This document shows positions 46,192 to 55,187 of a DNA stretch of 64,000 bases, piece by piece (within the stretch, counting starts at the first letter, position 1; every line of letters begins with the position of its first letter). The translations under genes and the position numbers were made by a program. Origin of the DNA: Cloacimonetes bacterium UBA5284 (lineage in GTDB: Bacteria; Cloacimonadota; Cloacimonadia; Cloacimonadales; Cloacimonadaceae); the NCBI GenBank assembly GCA_002410505.1, contig DHSO01000052.1, forward strand, positions 16,809 through 80,808. Reading direction: 5' to 3'. The notes below the pieces were generated by a model, which was given only the letters and a program-made list of their open reading frames with translations, did no database searches and was not told the origin of the DNA.

Positions 46192-47394
46192 TCATCTATT
46201 ATTCCACTCAAGAAACTCGGGATCGTTTGAATCTTTGCCTCTGCCCATGCTGATATCCCGATTCTTGCGGTCAATCTTGAATTGGTCTAGGGATTTGTAT
46301 GGTATTGATTTCTCATCGTCTTTGTAATGGACAATATAAAAATGGAAGTTTAAATCATAGTGAGGTCCGGTTGTGATAAAGATACTCCCAGTATTAATCA
46401 GAAACAACGGATCGATTTCTCTACGATAGACGTCTAGGATAAAGTTTGTTGCTCTACAAAGCTCTATAGCAAGGTCTTGGATAAGTGCTACACGAAAGTC
46501 ATAATCTTTGGCTAACCTTTCGTACTTTTCCGGATTCCACTCTATCTTATGATATCTCTTTTCAACGCGATAGATTTCTCGATCATTAATCACAGAACTG
46601 TCCATAATAACATCTAGTAAATCTTGGAGAATTAATCTAAACCGGTAAAACGCTTCAGAGTACCTTTGATGATTAAACTCCCAATTCCGTGAAAGAATCC
46701 ATAGTTTTAGGTTTTCGAGTTGTTCATATTTTTGGTGAGAGATCCATGGGGATGCAGATGTAAGATGAGATATCCAGTTGGACATCTCATGCACCTCCAA
46801 AATATCAGACCATTTAGTAATGTTATACTTAACAATTTCATTTGCTTTACTTGCAGCCACTGCTACAGGACTATCACTTTCCAAGACCCATTCTTCAAGC
46901 AGTTTTGCGTGTAGTTGTCTGACAAACAAATCCTTAAAACTGTCTGAACCTTCATAGTCTTTGTACATACAGTTGCCGGATATTGATTCTTTGTACGCCT
47001 TGAGAGCAGCAATTTGTTCTTCATCATTGTGTTCTTGTGGTATTGGCGCTGTTGAGAAGAACAACATTGTTTTCTTTCCTTTCTCAGAATGCAGTTTAAT
47101 CTCTTCTACCGTTCCGCTTAGGGAATGATCAGTAGGAGTACCCACTTTTGACCAGAATACTCCTATCAATAAGTCGCATGACTCAAGCAGCTTGGTGTTA
47201 ATCTCATCTTGTGGAGGAGCACCATAGCTTGCTACAGAATCGGTTTCCCAACCTACAGGCATTAAGACTATCCCTCTACTAAATGAGTTTATAGTGTTCC
47301 ACTCATAAATAGTATCTCTTATTAGATTCCTTTCCTTCTGTACATCTCCTGGGGATGCAATGAATATTCTGATCACTTTAGCATCATAAGCCAT
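46192..47394 (-). CDS. DUF4062-domain protein
   Basis: The start at 47394 has GGAGG five bases upstream; the next in-frame ATG at 47406 is part of that site. The N-terminal 150 residues match DUF4062: IRIFIASPGDVQKERNLIRD, VLMPVGWETDSVASYG, EINTKLLESCDLLIGVFWSKVGT and EEIKLHSEKGKKTMLFFS, a Rossmann-like, TIR-related fold common in NTPase-linked immune proteins. The C-terminal 220 residues are not recognised. No NTPase domain is fused, unlike many DUF4062 proteins. Position between the methyltransferase (28-base gap) and membrane protein genes points to a defence accessory pair. Confidence 0.8.
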   Translation of the reverse strand: MAYDAKVIRIFIASPGDVQKERNLIRDTIYEWNTINSFSRGIVLMPVGWETDSVASYGAPPQDEINTKLLESCDLLIGVFWSKVGTPTDHSLSGTVEEIKLHSEKGKKTMLFFSTAPIPQEHNDEEQIAALKAYKESISGNCMYKDYEGSDSFKDLFVRQLHAKLLEEWVLESDSPVAVAASKANEIVKYNITKWSDILEVHEMSNWISHLTSASPWISHQKYEQLENLKLWILSRNWEFNHQRYSEAFYRFRLILQDLLDVIMDSSVINDREIYRVEKRYHKIEWNPEKYERLAKDYDFRVALIQDLAIELCRATNFILDVYRREIDPLFLINTGSIFITTGPHYDLNFHFYIVHYKDDEKSIPYKSLDQFKIDRKNRDISMGRGKDSNDPEFLEWNNR

Positions 47395-47422
47395 TCTTAC
47401 CTCCATTCTGGTTTACTCATTG

Positions 47423-50400
47423 CTATTCATAATGTTCTTTGTTTATTCGATGTATATGCTTTGGCCAGTTGTTCTTGTCCCATTTATCCACAGGGATGAA
47501 GTTGCCTTCTGAATCGCAGGGAGGACCGGGAGGGGGATCTAAGGGCGAGATGGCGAGATGGCCAGATGGGGAGGTGGTAGTGGCGCTCGCCTGAAGTAAG
47601 GTAGTTTCGAAGAGTGGGGTCATGGCATCGTATATTTCCAGGATGCGGAGTTTGGTACGGTAAGTGCCATAATCCCGGAGGTCTTTGCGTTTGACTATGG
47701 GGAAAGTTTCCATGATGTATTCTACAGCATGGCGGGGAGTGGGGAAGTACGTGGTGAGATGGCCAGATGGTGAGGTGGTGAGATGGCCAGATGGGGAGGT
47801 GGTATCTCGCAAGCTCGCTATCTCGCCATCTCGCCCTTTCCCATCTCGCCATTCTTGATCAGTGCCCAAGTAGAGATGGAAGTAGAGAGCATCCAGTTCA
47901 CAACGGATTTCAAATCGGCGTTCCTCGTCCCAGATAAAGGGAGGTCCGTCATAACCGCAGTCCTGGGCGAAGGGTTGCAGGCTGTAAGATGTGTAGAGTA
48001 GCTCCAAGAGGTAGTTGGTGAGGTGGTGAGATAGCGAGGTAGTTAGTGGTGAGACGTTGGCCTGGAAAACTGAGGGTGGAAGGACAGCAAGTTGTTGGGC
48101 GATAAAGAAGTTAAAATTAGTTCCGCCGAGTTTGAACCTGGCTACGAAATCACTGATAAAACTGCATAAGCACGCATATAGATTCGATGATTCAACTGTG
48201 CTCAAGATTGTTTGCCAGAGTGGAAGACTATTGCCTACTCCGCACCTTTGAATAAATGCTCCGATGATACATCTTTCATTTGTTGTATTTGTTATACCAC
48301 GGAACCCCATGAAGCAATGCATACGTTCAGATTGATTGTTTCCTTCTTCAATGTCCTTTACCCAATACCTTGGCAGAGGCTCATAGTAAGGGTCTCTCAA
48401 CCTTGCGAGGGGCACTTCCGGAAGCTGCGTGGAGTCTGAGCCTTCGGGAAGATCAGCATAATCACCAAAGCGGTGATTGAAGTGATGCATCATTTTAGCT
48501 TCATACAGCGGCAGATAGCGCTCCCCACCTTTCACAAAGTGATTGCCCTGCAGTTCAAAGCCCTTTTCTTCCAGTTGCTCCTTGGTTTTGAAGAGATGGG
48601 AGTCATTCGACATATCGAACATCCGCATAAAGGATATGCCCCAGGGATTTCCGTGTTCAGGGTCGTTTTCATTAATCAATACAGGCACCCGTCGATATAT
48701 GTATTTGGTTAGCTCTGCATCTTGCTTGCTGCGGAAGATCGGGCAGGTGCGGGTGTTGGGATTGATGAGGGCAATATCATCCTTGCTGAGCTGGAAGTGC
48801 CGTTCGGTATCGCTTAAATCTGCAATGGAATGAGCAAAGAAGACGAAGTCGGAGGGTTGGTAAGTAGTGAGTGGTAAGCGGTGAGTGGTGAGTGGTGCCC
48901 GGAGTGTGAGTAGGCAGAACTTGTAGCTGCGGTGAACTCCGGGGAAAATGCCTTCCCGGTTTTCAAAGTCGTAGAGGCTGACCAGGGAGCCGGTGTCGGT
49001 GAGATCCTGAAAAAAGAACTTGGTGGTGTCGTCGGTGGCGATGCCGCTGGGAACTATGCAACCACAGCGTCCATGAGCTGAAAGCAGAATGCGGTTGAGT
49101 TCCGCAAACACGGTATAGGTATTCACGTCACCACGTCCACAGAGGGGATATTTGCCCCCTTCCCTGATCAGCAGGGAGGAGCCTTCGGATATGCGCTTCT
49201 GCGCCAGAAATGCCTGATACAGCATGGGGTTAGATGCTGGCAAAGCATCGATCAATCTTTTGCGGGCAGCAGCATTGGGAGCGTTGGCGATTTCAGCATC
49301 CACGGCAGAGAAGAATTCCTTTTCCTGAAGCTTCACCCTTTCCCAGGGTGGGTTGCCAAGGATGCAATCGAAGCCGGAAGTTGGCGAGGTGGGGAGATGG
49401 CCAGATGGCGAGGTGGTAAGTGGAAAGACGTCAGGGAAGGCGATATGCCAATGGAAGAACTTATATTCATCCGAAAGGCGCATGATTTCTTGTCTAAGTA
49501 AGGGGGCCACATTCTCCGGATCGCTCTTGATACTCTCCATGATACCATATGTAATGGGCTCCGGACGCTGAGGATCGCCATCTTTGATCCAAACAAAGGC
49601 AGCACACCAGGCGTCGTAGATCAGCTTGGTATTCTGATAATCCTGTGATTGGACAAAATCCGCATAGCTTCGTTCCTTGGCTTGGAGCCCGTTCAGATCA
49701 TCATCAGCAATTTGATTCAGAGCTCTGATTCCTGACTGCAGCCCCCTCTTGCTGAGCCAGTCTTCTCTTTCGCTGCTGAAGATATCGATATTACCCTTGC
49801 TTTCGTCTTTATTCAGCTTTTTGAAGCGGGAACAAACAGCTTTGTCGTCTCCTGTGTTGTGATCGAATGCAGCATCAGGGATGCCCTTCTTGAGTAATGC
49901 AGGTGTGCAACCCAATAGAGAGTTCCCACATTGGATATGATGATCCAGGAAGGTAAGAGGTTTGCCGGGTTCGAGGGCTTCCATCCAGAGGGAGATTTTA
50001 CAGAGTTCCACACTCATAGGGTTTATATCCACCCCATAGATGCAATGACCGATTACGTCTCTGAGAGCATGCTGAATGACAGAAGGGGCAGGCTCTTCTT
50101 CGCCTGCACGGATAGAAGCCAAGCGCTTGGCAAGCCGATGAGCTGCTGAGATGAGGAAATGTCCGCTTCCGCAAGCGGGGTCGCAGATTTTGAGAGCAAG
50201 CAGGGCTTTTTCTGGCGAGGTGGTGAGATGGCCAGATGGCGAGGTGGTGAGATGGCCAGATGGCGAGGTGGTATCTCGCCCTTTCAAAGCTGCTTCAATT
50301 ACCGGCTCCAGTGCCGAATCCAACAGACAGTTAACCAGAGAAGAAGGGGTGTAATAGCTTCCCGTGGTCTTGCGTTCTGATCCGGAGACAACGTTGAGTT

Positions 50401-51745
50401 TGAAATAAGCTGCTTCCAGATTGATTTCAGGATGCATTTCCAGGAGGGATTCATAGACACTGCCTAGTTCTTCAGGTCCTAGATTACGATAGTTTATGGG
50501 TTGGAAGATATTGTTCTTTTGAGTATAACAGAGAAAGCGGACTGCTGAGAGTAAATCACTATTGGCTATATCACAGTTAGCCAATGCTAAAGTTGAAGAA
50601 GCTCTAAACAAGAAAGAACCTAAGGCTGGCAGTCCAAGTGCCGTGTTGCCGTCATATAGGCCGTTAAAAAGCAAATTTAGCTGCTGCCAGAGATCAGAAT
50701 GCCGGGTTCCTCTTTTCTTGCGGGCAAGTTCCCTGATTCGATAGGTGGAATAGTACTTGTGATAAGTCTGCTTTACCATTTCAGAAACATCACCCGGAAT
50801 TAGCAAGTCCCTATCCTCTGCTACAAACACGAAGAGCAGGCGATAGACCTGTAGCAGTACTTGATGATAATAGTCCTGCAAGCTAAGGTTGCCGGAGCGG
50901 AGTTTATCTCTGAGCTCAGTATTGGCGGGATGGGAGAGAAAACCTGCCCCAAGTGACTCGATGGCAGATTGGACATTATTGCGTAGCTCATCCAGGGCAC
51001 GGACACCGTCTTTGATGGAAGCATTGTACCACTTTTCCAGCCAACAAGTTTCAGGGGGCAGAGCTCTGCCTGTTTCATCTGTCTTTACTTCTACTCGGGA
51101 CTGGTGGCAAAGTAGATAAAGCAAGAAGAAATCGCTGTAAGCAAGTCCATCCATCATCGCCTGAAGATCGAACTCCACATAGGCAGCGCGGGTTAGGGAT
51201 ACATTGTCACGCAGGATGCGAAGTTTGAGGCCATTGGAAAGGATACCCCAGAGGTGATCCTCACTACGGTTTAGAAACTCCTGCATCAGAGAATGCGGGG
51301 AAAGTTTGGTTTCTCCTTTGGCTATGGGATTACGTTTATCCAGATCCCATTTGAAGCTGACCAGATGGATAGCTATTGGTTCGGATGCTTTGTGACTAAT
51401 GGGATAGGTTTTGTCCTCTATCTCAATGGATTTCTGTGTCTGTAGCCTGCCATATCCAAACTCCTGAAAGAGAGGCAATAGCCAGCGTTCACGGGTTTCG
51501 GTGGTGCCAATGGATTCTTCAGGTAATTGATTGAGGATTTCACGATATGTCTGCCAGACACCAATGAGACGATTCCAAGAGCGTGTAGCAGCTTCGTTCA
51601 GACGCTCGCTAGGGCTTAGGTGGTAGTCTGTGGATTTCAGACCTTCCAGAGTGGTGTCACCACTGACAATCCTCTGGAGAAGTTCAGCAGGCAGGATGGC
51701 TCCTTCGGTGCGGATGGTATTGAAAATAGAGGAGCGTTTAGACAT
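47423..51745 (-). CDS. PglX/DrmMI-like N6-adenine DNA methyltransferase with embedded repeats
   Basis: The 1440-aa protein starts at 51745 with GGAGAG upstream. An N-terminal type IIG-like region (about 1-400; HLWGILSNGLKLRILRDN near 160) is followed by TGSYYTPSSLV near 460, motif I ICDPACGSGHFLISAA near 515 and motif IV ILGNPPWERVKL near 795; the rest resembles the target-recognition part of Eco57I/PglX enzymes. It should methylate adenine to mark self DNA, with SAM as donor. The catalytic PD-(D/E)xK of active type IIG enzymes was not found. Several in-frame TTSPSGHL repeats interrupt it (see repeat entries), making it longer than usual for the family (about 1300). Confidence 0.85.
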   Translation of the reverse strand: MSKRSSIFNTIRTEGAILPAELLQRIVSGDTTLEGLKSTDYHLSPSERLNEAATRSWNRLIGVWQTYREILNQLPEESIGTTETRERWLLPLFQEFGYGRLQTQKSIEIEDKTYPISHKASEPIAIHLVSFKWDLDKRNPIAKGETKLSPHSLMQEFLNRSEDHLWGILSNGLKLRILRDNVSLTRAAYVEFDLQAMMDGLAYSDFFLLYLLCHQSRVEVKTDETGRALPPETCWLEKWYNASIKDGVRALDELRNNVQSAIESLGAGFLSHPANTELRDKLRSGNLSLQDYYHQVLLQVYRLLFVFVAEDRDLLIPGDVSEMVKQTYHKYYSTYRIRELARKKRGTRHSDLWQQLNLLFNGLYDGNTALGLPALGSFLFRASSTLALANCDIANSDLLSAVRFLCYTQKNNIFQPINYRNLGPEELGSVYESLLEMHPEINLEAAYFKLNVVSGSERKTTGSYYTPSSLVNCLLDSALEPVIEAALKGRDTTSPSGHLTTSPSGHLTTSPEKALLALKICDPACGSGHFLISAAHRLAKRLASIRAGEEEPAPSVIQHALRDVIGHCIYGVDINPMSVELCKISLWMEALEPGKPLTFLDHHIQCGNSLLGCTPALLKKGIPDAAFDHNTGDDKAVCSRFKKLNKDESKGNIDIFSSEREDWLSKRGLQSGIRALNQIADDDLNGLQAKERSYADFVQSQDYQNTKLIYDAWCAAFVWIKDGDPQRPEPITYGIMESIKSDPENVAPLLRQEIMRLSDEYKFFHWHIAFPDVFPLTTSPSGHLPTSPTSGFDCILGNPPWERVKLQEKEFFSAVDAEIANAPNAAARKRLIDALPASNPMLYQAFLAQKRISEGSSLLIREGGKYPLCGRGDVNTYTVFAELNRILLSAHGRCGCIVPSGIATDDTTKFFFQDLTDTGSLVSLYDFENREGIFPGVHRSYKFCLLTLRAPLTTHRLPLTTYQPSDFVFFAHSIADLSDTERHFQLSKDDIALINPNTRTCPIFRSKQDAELTKYIYRRVPVLINENDPEHGNPWGISFMRMFDMSNDSHLFKTKEQLEEKGFELQGNHFVKGGERYLPLYEAKMMHHFNHRFGDYADLPEGSDSTQLPEVPLARLRDPYYEPLPRYWVKDIEEGNNQSERMHCFMGFRGITNTTNERCIIGAFIQRCGVGNSLPLWQTILSTVESSNLYACLCSFISDFVARFKLGGTNFNFFIAQQLAVLPPSVFQANVSPLTTSLSHHLTNYLLELLYTSYSLQPFAQDCGYDGPPFIWDEERRFEIRCELDALYFHLYLGTDQEWRDGKGRDGEIASLRDTTSPSGHLTTSPSGHLTTYFPTPRHAVEYIMETFPIVKRKDLRDYGTYRTKLRILEIYDAMTPLFETTLLQASATTTSPSGHLAISPLDPPPGPPCDSEGNFIPVDKWDKNNWPKHIHRINKEHYE
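47543..47580. repeat. In-gene copy of the SPSGHL repeat (C-terminal)
   Basis: Core GATGGCCAGATGG at 47557-47569, followed by a GATGGCGA-type run. In the methyltransferase frame it reads TTTSPSGHLAISP, near residue 1390. Confidence 0.75.
47751..47853. repeat. In-gene double copy of the 24-bp SPSGHL repeat
   Basis: Cores GATGGCCAGATGG lie at 47758-47770 and 47782-47794, exactly 24 bases apart. They encode two TTSPSGHL units near residue 1320. A further inverted-looking run (TCTCGCCATCTCGCC) extends to 47853. Confidence 0.85.
48009..48055. repeat. Degenerate in-gene repeat copy
   Basis: GGTGAGGTGGTGAGATAGCGAGG is a diverged version of the unit, read as SPLTTSLSHHL near residue 1235. Confidence 0.5.
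48857..48897. repeat. Related GGTGAGTGGTGAGTGG repeat in the methyltransferase gene
   Basis: A GTGAGTGGT-type run of about 40 bases, read as PLTTHRLPLTTYQP near residue 955. It shares the LTT(H/Y) pattern but lacks the GGCCAGATGG core, so it may be a different family. Confidence 0.45.
49383..49422. repeat. In-gene SPSGHL repeat just before methyltransferase motif IV
   Basis: Core at 49396-49408. Encodes PLTTSPSGHLPTSPTSGFD, ending about ten residues before ILGNPPW. Confidence 0.8.
50213..50283. repeat. In-gene double SPSGHL repeat just before methyltransferase motif I
   Basis: Cores at 50227-50239 and 50251-50263, period 24 bases. Encodes two TTSPSGHL units plus TTSP, ending about a dozen residues before CDPACGSGHFL. 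Confidence 0.85.
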
Positions 51746-51757
51746 GGGCTCTCCGAT

Positions 51758-51812
51758 GGAGGGTGAGATGGTGAGGTGGTGAGATTGCGAGATGGTGAAG
51801 TGACCAGGTGGA
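51758..51812. repeat. Intergenic GGTGAGATGGTGAGGTGG repeat
   Basis: The gap between methyltransferase and S23 genes consists of the same GAGATGG/GAGGTGG words as the in-gene copies. Confidence 0.6.
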
Positions 51813-51813
51813 T

Positions 51814-52188
51814 TTATTGTGCATCTTTTGCTCCGGATAGACTGATCAGAAGTGCTCTTAATTGTTTACTGAGAATGGTAATCTCAGCTAATATTGGAGT
51901 TGTTGTGGGAGTGTCTGATAATCCGCATCTTTGCGATAGAAGAAGATGGGTTTCCAATTCTCGCAAACTACCTTGGGCAACCCGTAGAAAGTATACGAAT
52001 TCCTTTTTACTTTGACGTGCCCAGCCTTCTGCTATATTCGCCGGTATAGAGTTTGCTGCTCTTCTCATCTGACTAATCATCCCAAATTTCTCATCACTTG
52101 GGTAAGCTTTGGTTAGCATGAAAATGCTTACTGCAATATCCATGCCTCTTTTCCAAACGTCCAAGTCCTGATAGCTACTAATTTTCAT
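51814..52188 (-). CDS. Four-helix-bundle protein (S23/TIGR02436 type)
   Basis: The 124-aa protein starts at ATG 52188, with AAAGGAG eight bases upstream; the longer frame only reads through the tandem repeat as MARWRDGE units. It matches the four-helix-bundle family first seen in 23S rRNA intervening sequences: SYQDLDVWKRGMDIAVSI, IPANIAEGWARQSKKEFVYFL and GSLRELETHLLLSQRCGL. Members form pentamers and often sit beside mobile or restriction genes; exact role unknown. Repeats on both sides and its place between the SNF2 and methyltransferase genes suggest a cassette inserted into the operon. Confidence 0.88.
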   Translation of the reverse strand: MKISSYQDLDVWKRGMDIAVSIFMLTKAYPSDEKFGMISQMRRAANSIPANIAEGWARQSKKEFVYFLRVAQGSLRELETHLLLSQRCGLSDTPTTTPILAEITILSKQLRALLISLSGAKDAQ

Positions 52189-52197
52189 TTCATCTCC

Positions 52198-52271
52198 TTT
52201 GCCATCTCGCCACCTGGCCATCTCGCCATCTCGCCATCTCGCCATCTCGCCATCTCGCCATCTCGCCATCC
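52198..52271. repeat. Tandem repeat CCATCTCG (MARWRDGE in frame)
   Basis: About seven near-identical copies of GCCATCTC stand head to tail between the SNF2 and S23 genes. It uses the same words as the repeats inside the methyltransferase gene, in the reverse direction on the plus strand. Confidence 0.9.
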
Positions 52272-52293
52272 CCACTTGCTACTTACTACTCTT

Positions 52294-55173
52294 CTACTCA
52301 CTCAAGCCTCCAGGCAAATAAACATAGATGCCAAGCACATCCGGTGGCAATTCAGGTTTGATTTCGGGTTTTTGTGATCGCTTAAGCAGGACAGCATCGC
52401 GCACTCGGAGGTGAGAAGCCAGCAGTTCGGTGGAACGCTTTTGGGCAAAGCTATTTATGATCGGCAGAAGTGATGCATAGTTATCAATTACCCGTTCGAT
52501 CTGGGCTTGAGCTTGCTGGGGTAGGACATTCTCTGAAGGCCTGGCACTCAGAAGTGATTTGGCATCATGTTCTGACAGCCAAACAGGGGATTCAGGTGAG
52601 CCAGTAAAAGCCACAATCTGGGAATCCTCCACCAAGCTGCGGTAGATCATATCTTCATAAGGCTGGTTAATATGAAAGCGGTATCTGAGCAGTAACAGGG
52701 TAGTCCTGCGCTCTACAGAGGCAGTGCGGATTACTCCAGCCCGGCTGGCGATACAGTGGGTATTGGCGCTATCCAAAGCAGTGCTCATTACCAAATCTGC
52801 CAAGCCTTCAACAATGGGATGGGTGCGGGAAAGATAGATTTCCTTTTCCTGAACAGGGAGATCGAAACAGACTGTGATTTTATCAGGCAGATAGCCACAG
52901 GTTTCTTTGACCAAGGTGGGAACGGGACTCAGGTCAATCTGATAAGTGTTCTTTACTTTTCTAATTGCAGCATGGTAGCAGGTTAAGGTTTGTTTTACGA
53001 ATTCTTTGATGTTCAGCTGAGAACCGATGGATTCCCTGATGGAATCGAGCTCTGCCTTGATTTCATCGACTCTGGAAGCAAGACCCATCTGGGAAAACAT
53101 GGTCTGGCTCCGTTTTTCCTTGTCTTTCGCATTCTCCCAGGCATCATGCAGCTTCTTTTTGTCATCTTTGAAGAACTCCTCGAACCCGGCAATCATTAGT
53201 TGGTCGCTTCTTCCCGATTGTTCCCGGAGCAATAGTCCTTCAAAGATGGCTTCCATTACTGCTTCGGTATTGGCGGGAACAGGAACAGAGATACCGAGGG
53301 ATGATTTTATCTGCTTGTGCTTACGGAGCAATACGTCCAGGACGATGCCATCGATCTGGTTGTCCATGCCGTAATAGGTAAGCATGCGAACTCTTGGGTG
53401 GGGCTGACCAAAACGATCAACACGTCCTTCCCGCTGTTCGTGACGAGTGGGATTCCAACTGAGGTCATAGTGGATAACAGCATCAAAATGATCCTGGAGG
53501 TTGATACCTTCAGAGAGACAATCGGTACAAACCAGAATACGAGAGGGAAAATCTGAGAGCTCGTTTACCCTACCTTCCCGCTCCTCGGGAGGTAGCAGCC
53601 CGGTGATAGACATTATCTGAACTGATTTGGGCATACGCTGTCTAAGCTGCTCTGCCAGATATTCAGCTGTCTGAATAAAGCGGCAGAATACAATCGGACT
53701 GAAGCCATCTTTGAGCAGGTCTTTGAGCGGTTTCAGCAGCCCAAGCATTTTGGTATCGTGATCTCCATACAAGGCTGCTGCTTCCTTTGCCATAGCCAGC
53801 AGTTTCCTGCGGCTAAGAGTGTTTTCGTCAGCTTCAGGGGTAGAATCACTTCCGGGTAGAATGTCGCTGGCATCGGTGCTATCATGATCATCAATATCCA
53901 GGATCAGACGTCTGCCTAATTCATCCGCTTCGGGGACTGTTTCGGTTTCCAGGGTGGCACTGCGATTGAGCATAGTGGCAGCAGCGGCAGCAGGGCTGGA
54001 AGCAAGGGCTCTGAGCAGAGCCAAGGCAGACCACCAGCGCACTCTTTGCCGATGTTGGCCGCCTACTTTGTCGCCGACGATCTCCCGGGCATAATCAAGA
54101 GCTTTATTGAACAAATCACGATAGGGCTCAGAGAGATTGTAATGGAGTTCCTTCGATTCAGGAGTTGGGAATACGGTCTTTTCTTTCAGGTAGTTTTCGA
54201 TATCGATCCTGCGTCGTTGGATAAAATACTGAGCTATAGCCCTGCGACGCTGTTCGTTCTGTGTTCCGGTAAGATCAGCAGGAAATTCTGAGATTTCTTT
54301 ATTCAGGATGGTCAAGAGAGAGCGGAAAGCGTTTTCGTTGCCGGAGTGTGGTGTTGCAGTTACCAAAAGCATGTGGCGATTGGGGCTTTGGCTGAGCTTT
54401 TTTACCAGATCATGGCGATAGTGTCGGCTGCTGTTTCCAGACTCATCATAGCTGACGGTATGAGCTTCATCTACAATAATCAGTTCTGGTGCAGTGCGCA
54501 GGAATTCAGCTTTGTGGCGGTCACTTTTGATATAGTCTATGGATACCACTGTATAAGGATAAACCTCAAAGATCGACTCATTGGCGCGGCAATTGCGCTC
54601 CAATCTGCGAACGGTGCTTCCCAGCACCAATTCTGCCTCAATATGAAACTTTGTGCTCAGTTCCGTTTGCCACTGTTCAGCCAGGTGAGGAGGACAGAGC
54701 ACACATAGCCCGGTGATTTCACCTCTGTCCAATAGCTCACGAGCTATCAGGCAAGCTTCAATGGTTTTACCTATACCAACATCATCGGCGATCAATAGAC
54801 GCACAGGATCGAGCTTTAGCGCCATCATCAGGGGGACTAATTGGTAGGGACGGGGATCTACTGCCAATCTGCCAAAGCATCTGAAAGGTCCTGCACTATT
54901 GCGAAAGCCTAATCTGAGCGCATCCCGGAGTAATCTGCAGGATTGGAAATCTCCCAGTTGGGAAGGGTCGGGCAGATTGAATGTGGCTGGCTTCACAGCT
55001 TCTAAAGCAGTAAGGATGCCTGTTATCTCATCATCGCTTCCGCCTAAGGGTTTAACGATAAGCAGTTCATCTGTGGAATCGGGTAAGACTACCCATTCTC
55101 TGCCACGAGTACTAACGAGGGAGCCTATGGAGTATTTCGAGACTTGCGTATCAGCTTTTTCAACACCGTTCAT
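52294..55173 (-). CDS. DrmD-like SNF2 helicase
   Basis: The 959-aa protein has an N-terminal region with GSLVSTRGREWVVLP, LIVKPLGGSDDEITGI and PDPSQLGDFQSCRLLRDA, which I associate with the DISARM class 1 helicase DrmD. The ATPase core follows: Walker A IADDVGIGKTIEACLIAREL near 130, LIIVDEAHTVSYD near 235, LLVTATPHSG near 270, and motifs V-VI TDCLSEGINLQDHFD and HEQREGRVDRFGQPHP near 560-600. It should remodel or translocate along DNA in phage restriction. It starts 14 bases after the fic stop; no strong ribosome site is seen. Insertion of the S23 cassette separates it from the methyltransferase gene. Confidence 0.85.
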   Translation of the reverse strand: MNGVEKADTQVSKYSIGSLVSTRGREWVVLPDSTDELLIVKPLGGSDDEITGILTALEAVKPATFNLPDPSQLGDFQSCRLLRDALRLGFRNSAGPFRCFGRLAVDPRPYQLVPLMMALKLDPVRLLIADDVGIGKTIEACLIARELLDRGEITGLCVLCPPHLAEQWQTELSTKFHIEAELVLGSTVRRLERNCRANESIFEVYPYTVVSIDYIKSDRHKAEFLRTAPELIIVDEAHTVSYDESGNSSRHYRHDLVKKLSQSPNRHMLLVTATPHSGNENAFRSLLTILNKEISEFPADLTGTQNEQRRRAIAQYFIQRRRIDIENYLKEKTVFPTPESKELHYNLSEPYRDLFNKALDYAREIVGDKVGGQHRQRVRWWSALALLRALASSPAAAAATMLNRSATLETETVPEADELGRRLILDIDDHDSTDASDILPGSDSTPEADENTLSRRKLLAMAKEAAALYGDHDTKMLGLLKPLKDLLKDGFSPIVFCRFIQTAEYLAEQLRQRMPKSVQIMSITGLLPPEEREGRVNELSDFPSRILVCTDCLSEGINLQDHFDAVIHYDLSWNPTRHEQREGRVDRFGQPHPRVRMLTYYGMDNQIDGIVLDVLLRKHKQIKSSLGISVPVPANTEAVMEAIFEGLLLREQSGRSDQLMIAGFEEFFKDDKKKLHDAWENAKDKEKRSQTMFSQMGLASRVDEIKAELDSIRESIGSQLNIKEFVKQTLTCYHAAIRKVKNTYQIDLSPVPTLVKETCGYLPDKITVCFDLPVQEKEIYLSRTHPIVEGLADLVMSTALDSANTHCIASRAGVIRTASVERRTTLLLLRYRFHINQPYEDMIYRSLVEDSQIVAFTGSPESPVWLSEHDAKSLLSARPSENVLPQQAQAQIERVIDNYASLLPIINSFAQKRSTELLASHLRVRDAVLLKRSQKPEIKPELPPDVLGIYVYLPGGLSE

Positions 55174-55187
55174 ATTAATAAAATACT

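Noticed and set aside
52198..52271. Possible CRISPR array
   Set aside because: The repeats are only about 8-9 bases with no unique spacers, so this is a simple tandem repeat.
52189..52275. MARWRDGE-repeat extension of the S23 protein
   Set aside because: The frame only reads through the tandem DNA repeat; AAAGGAG before the ATG at 52188 supports the shorter protein.
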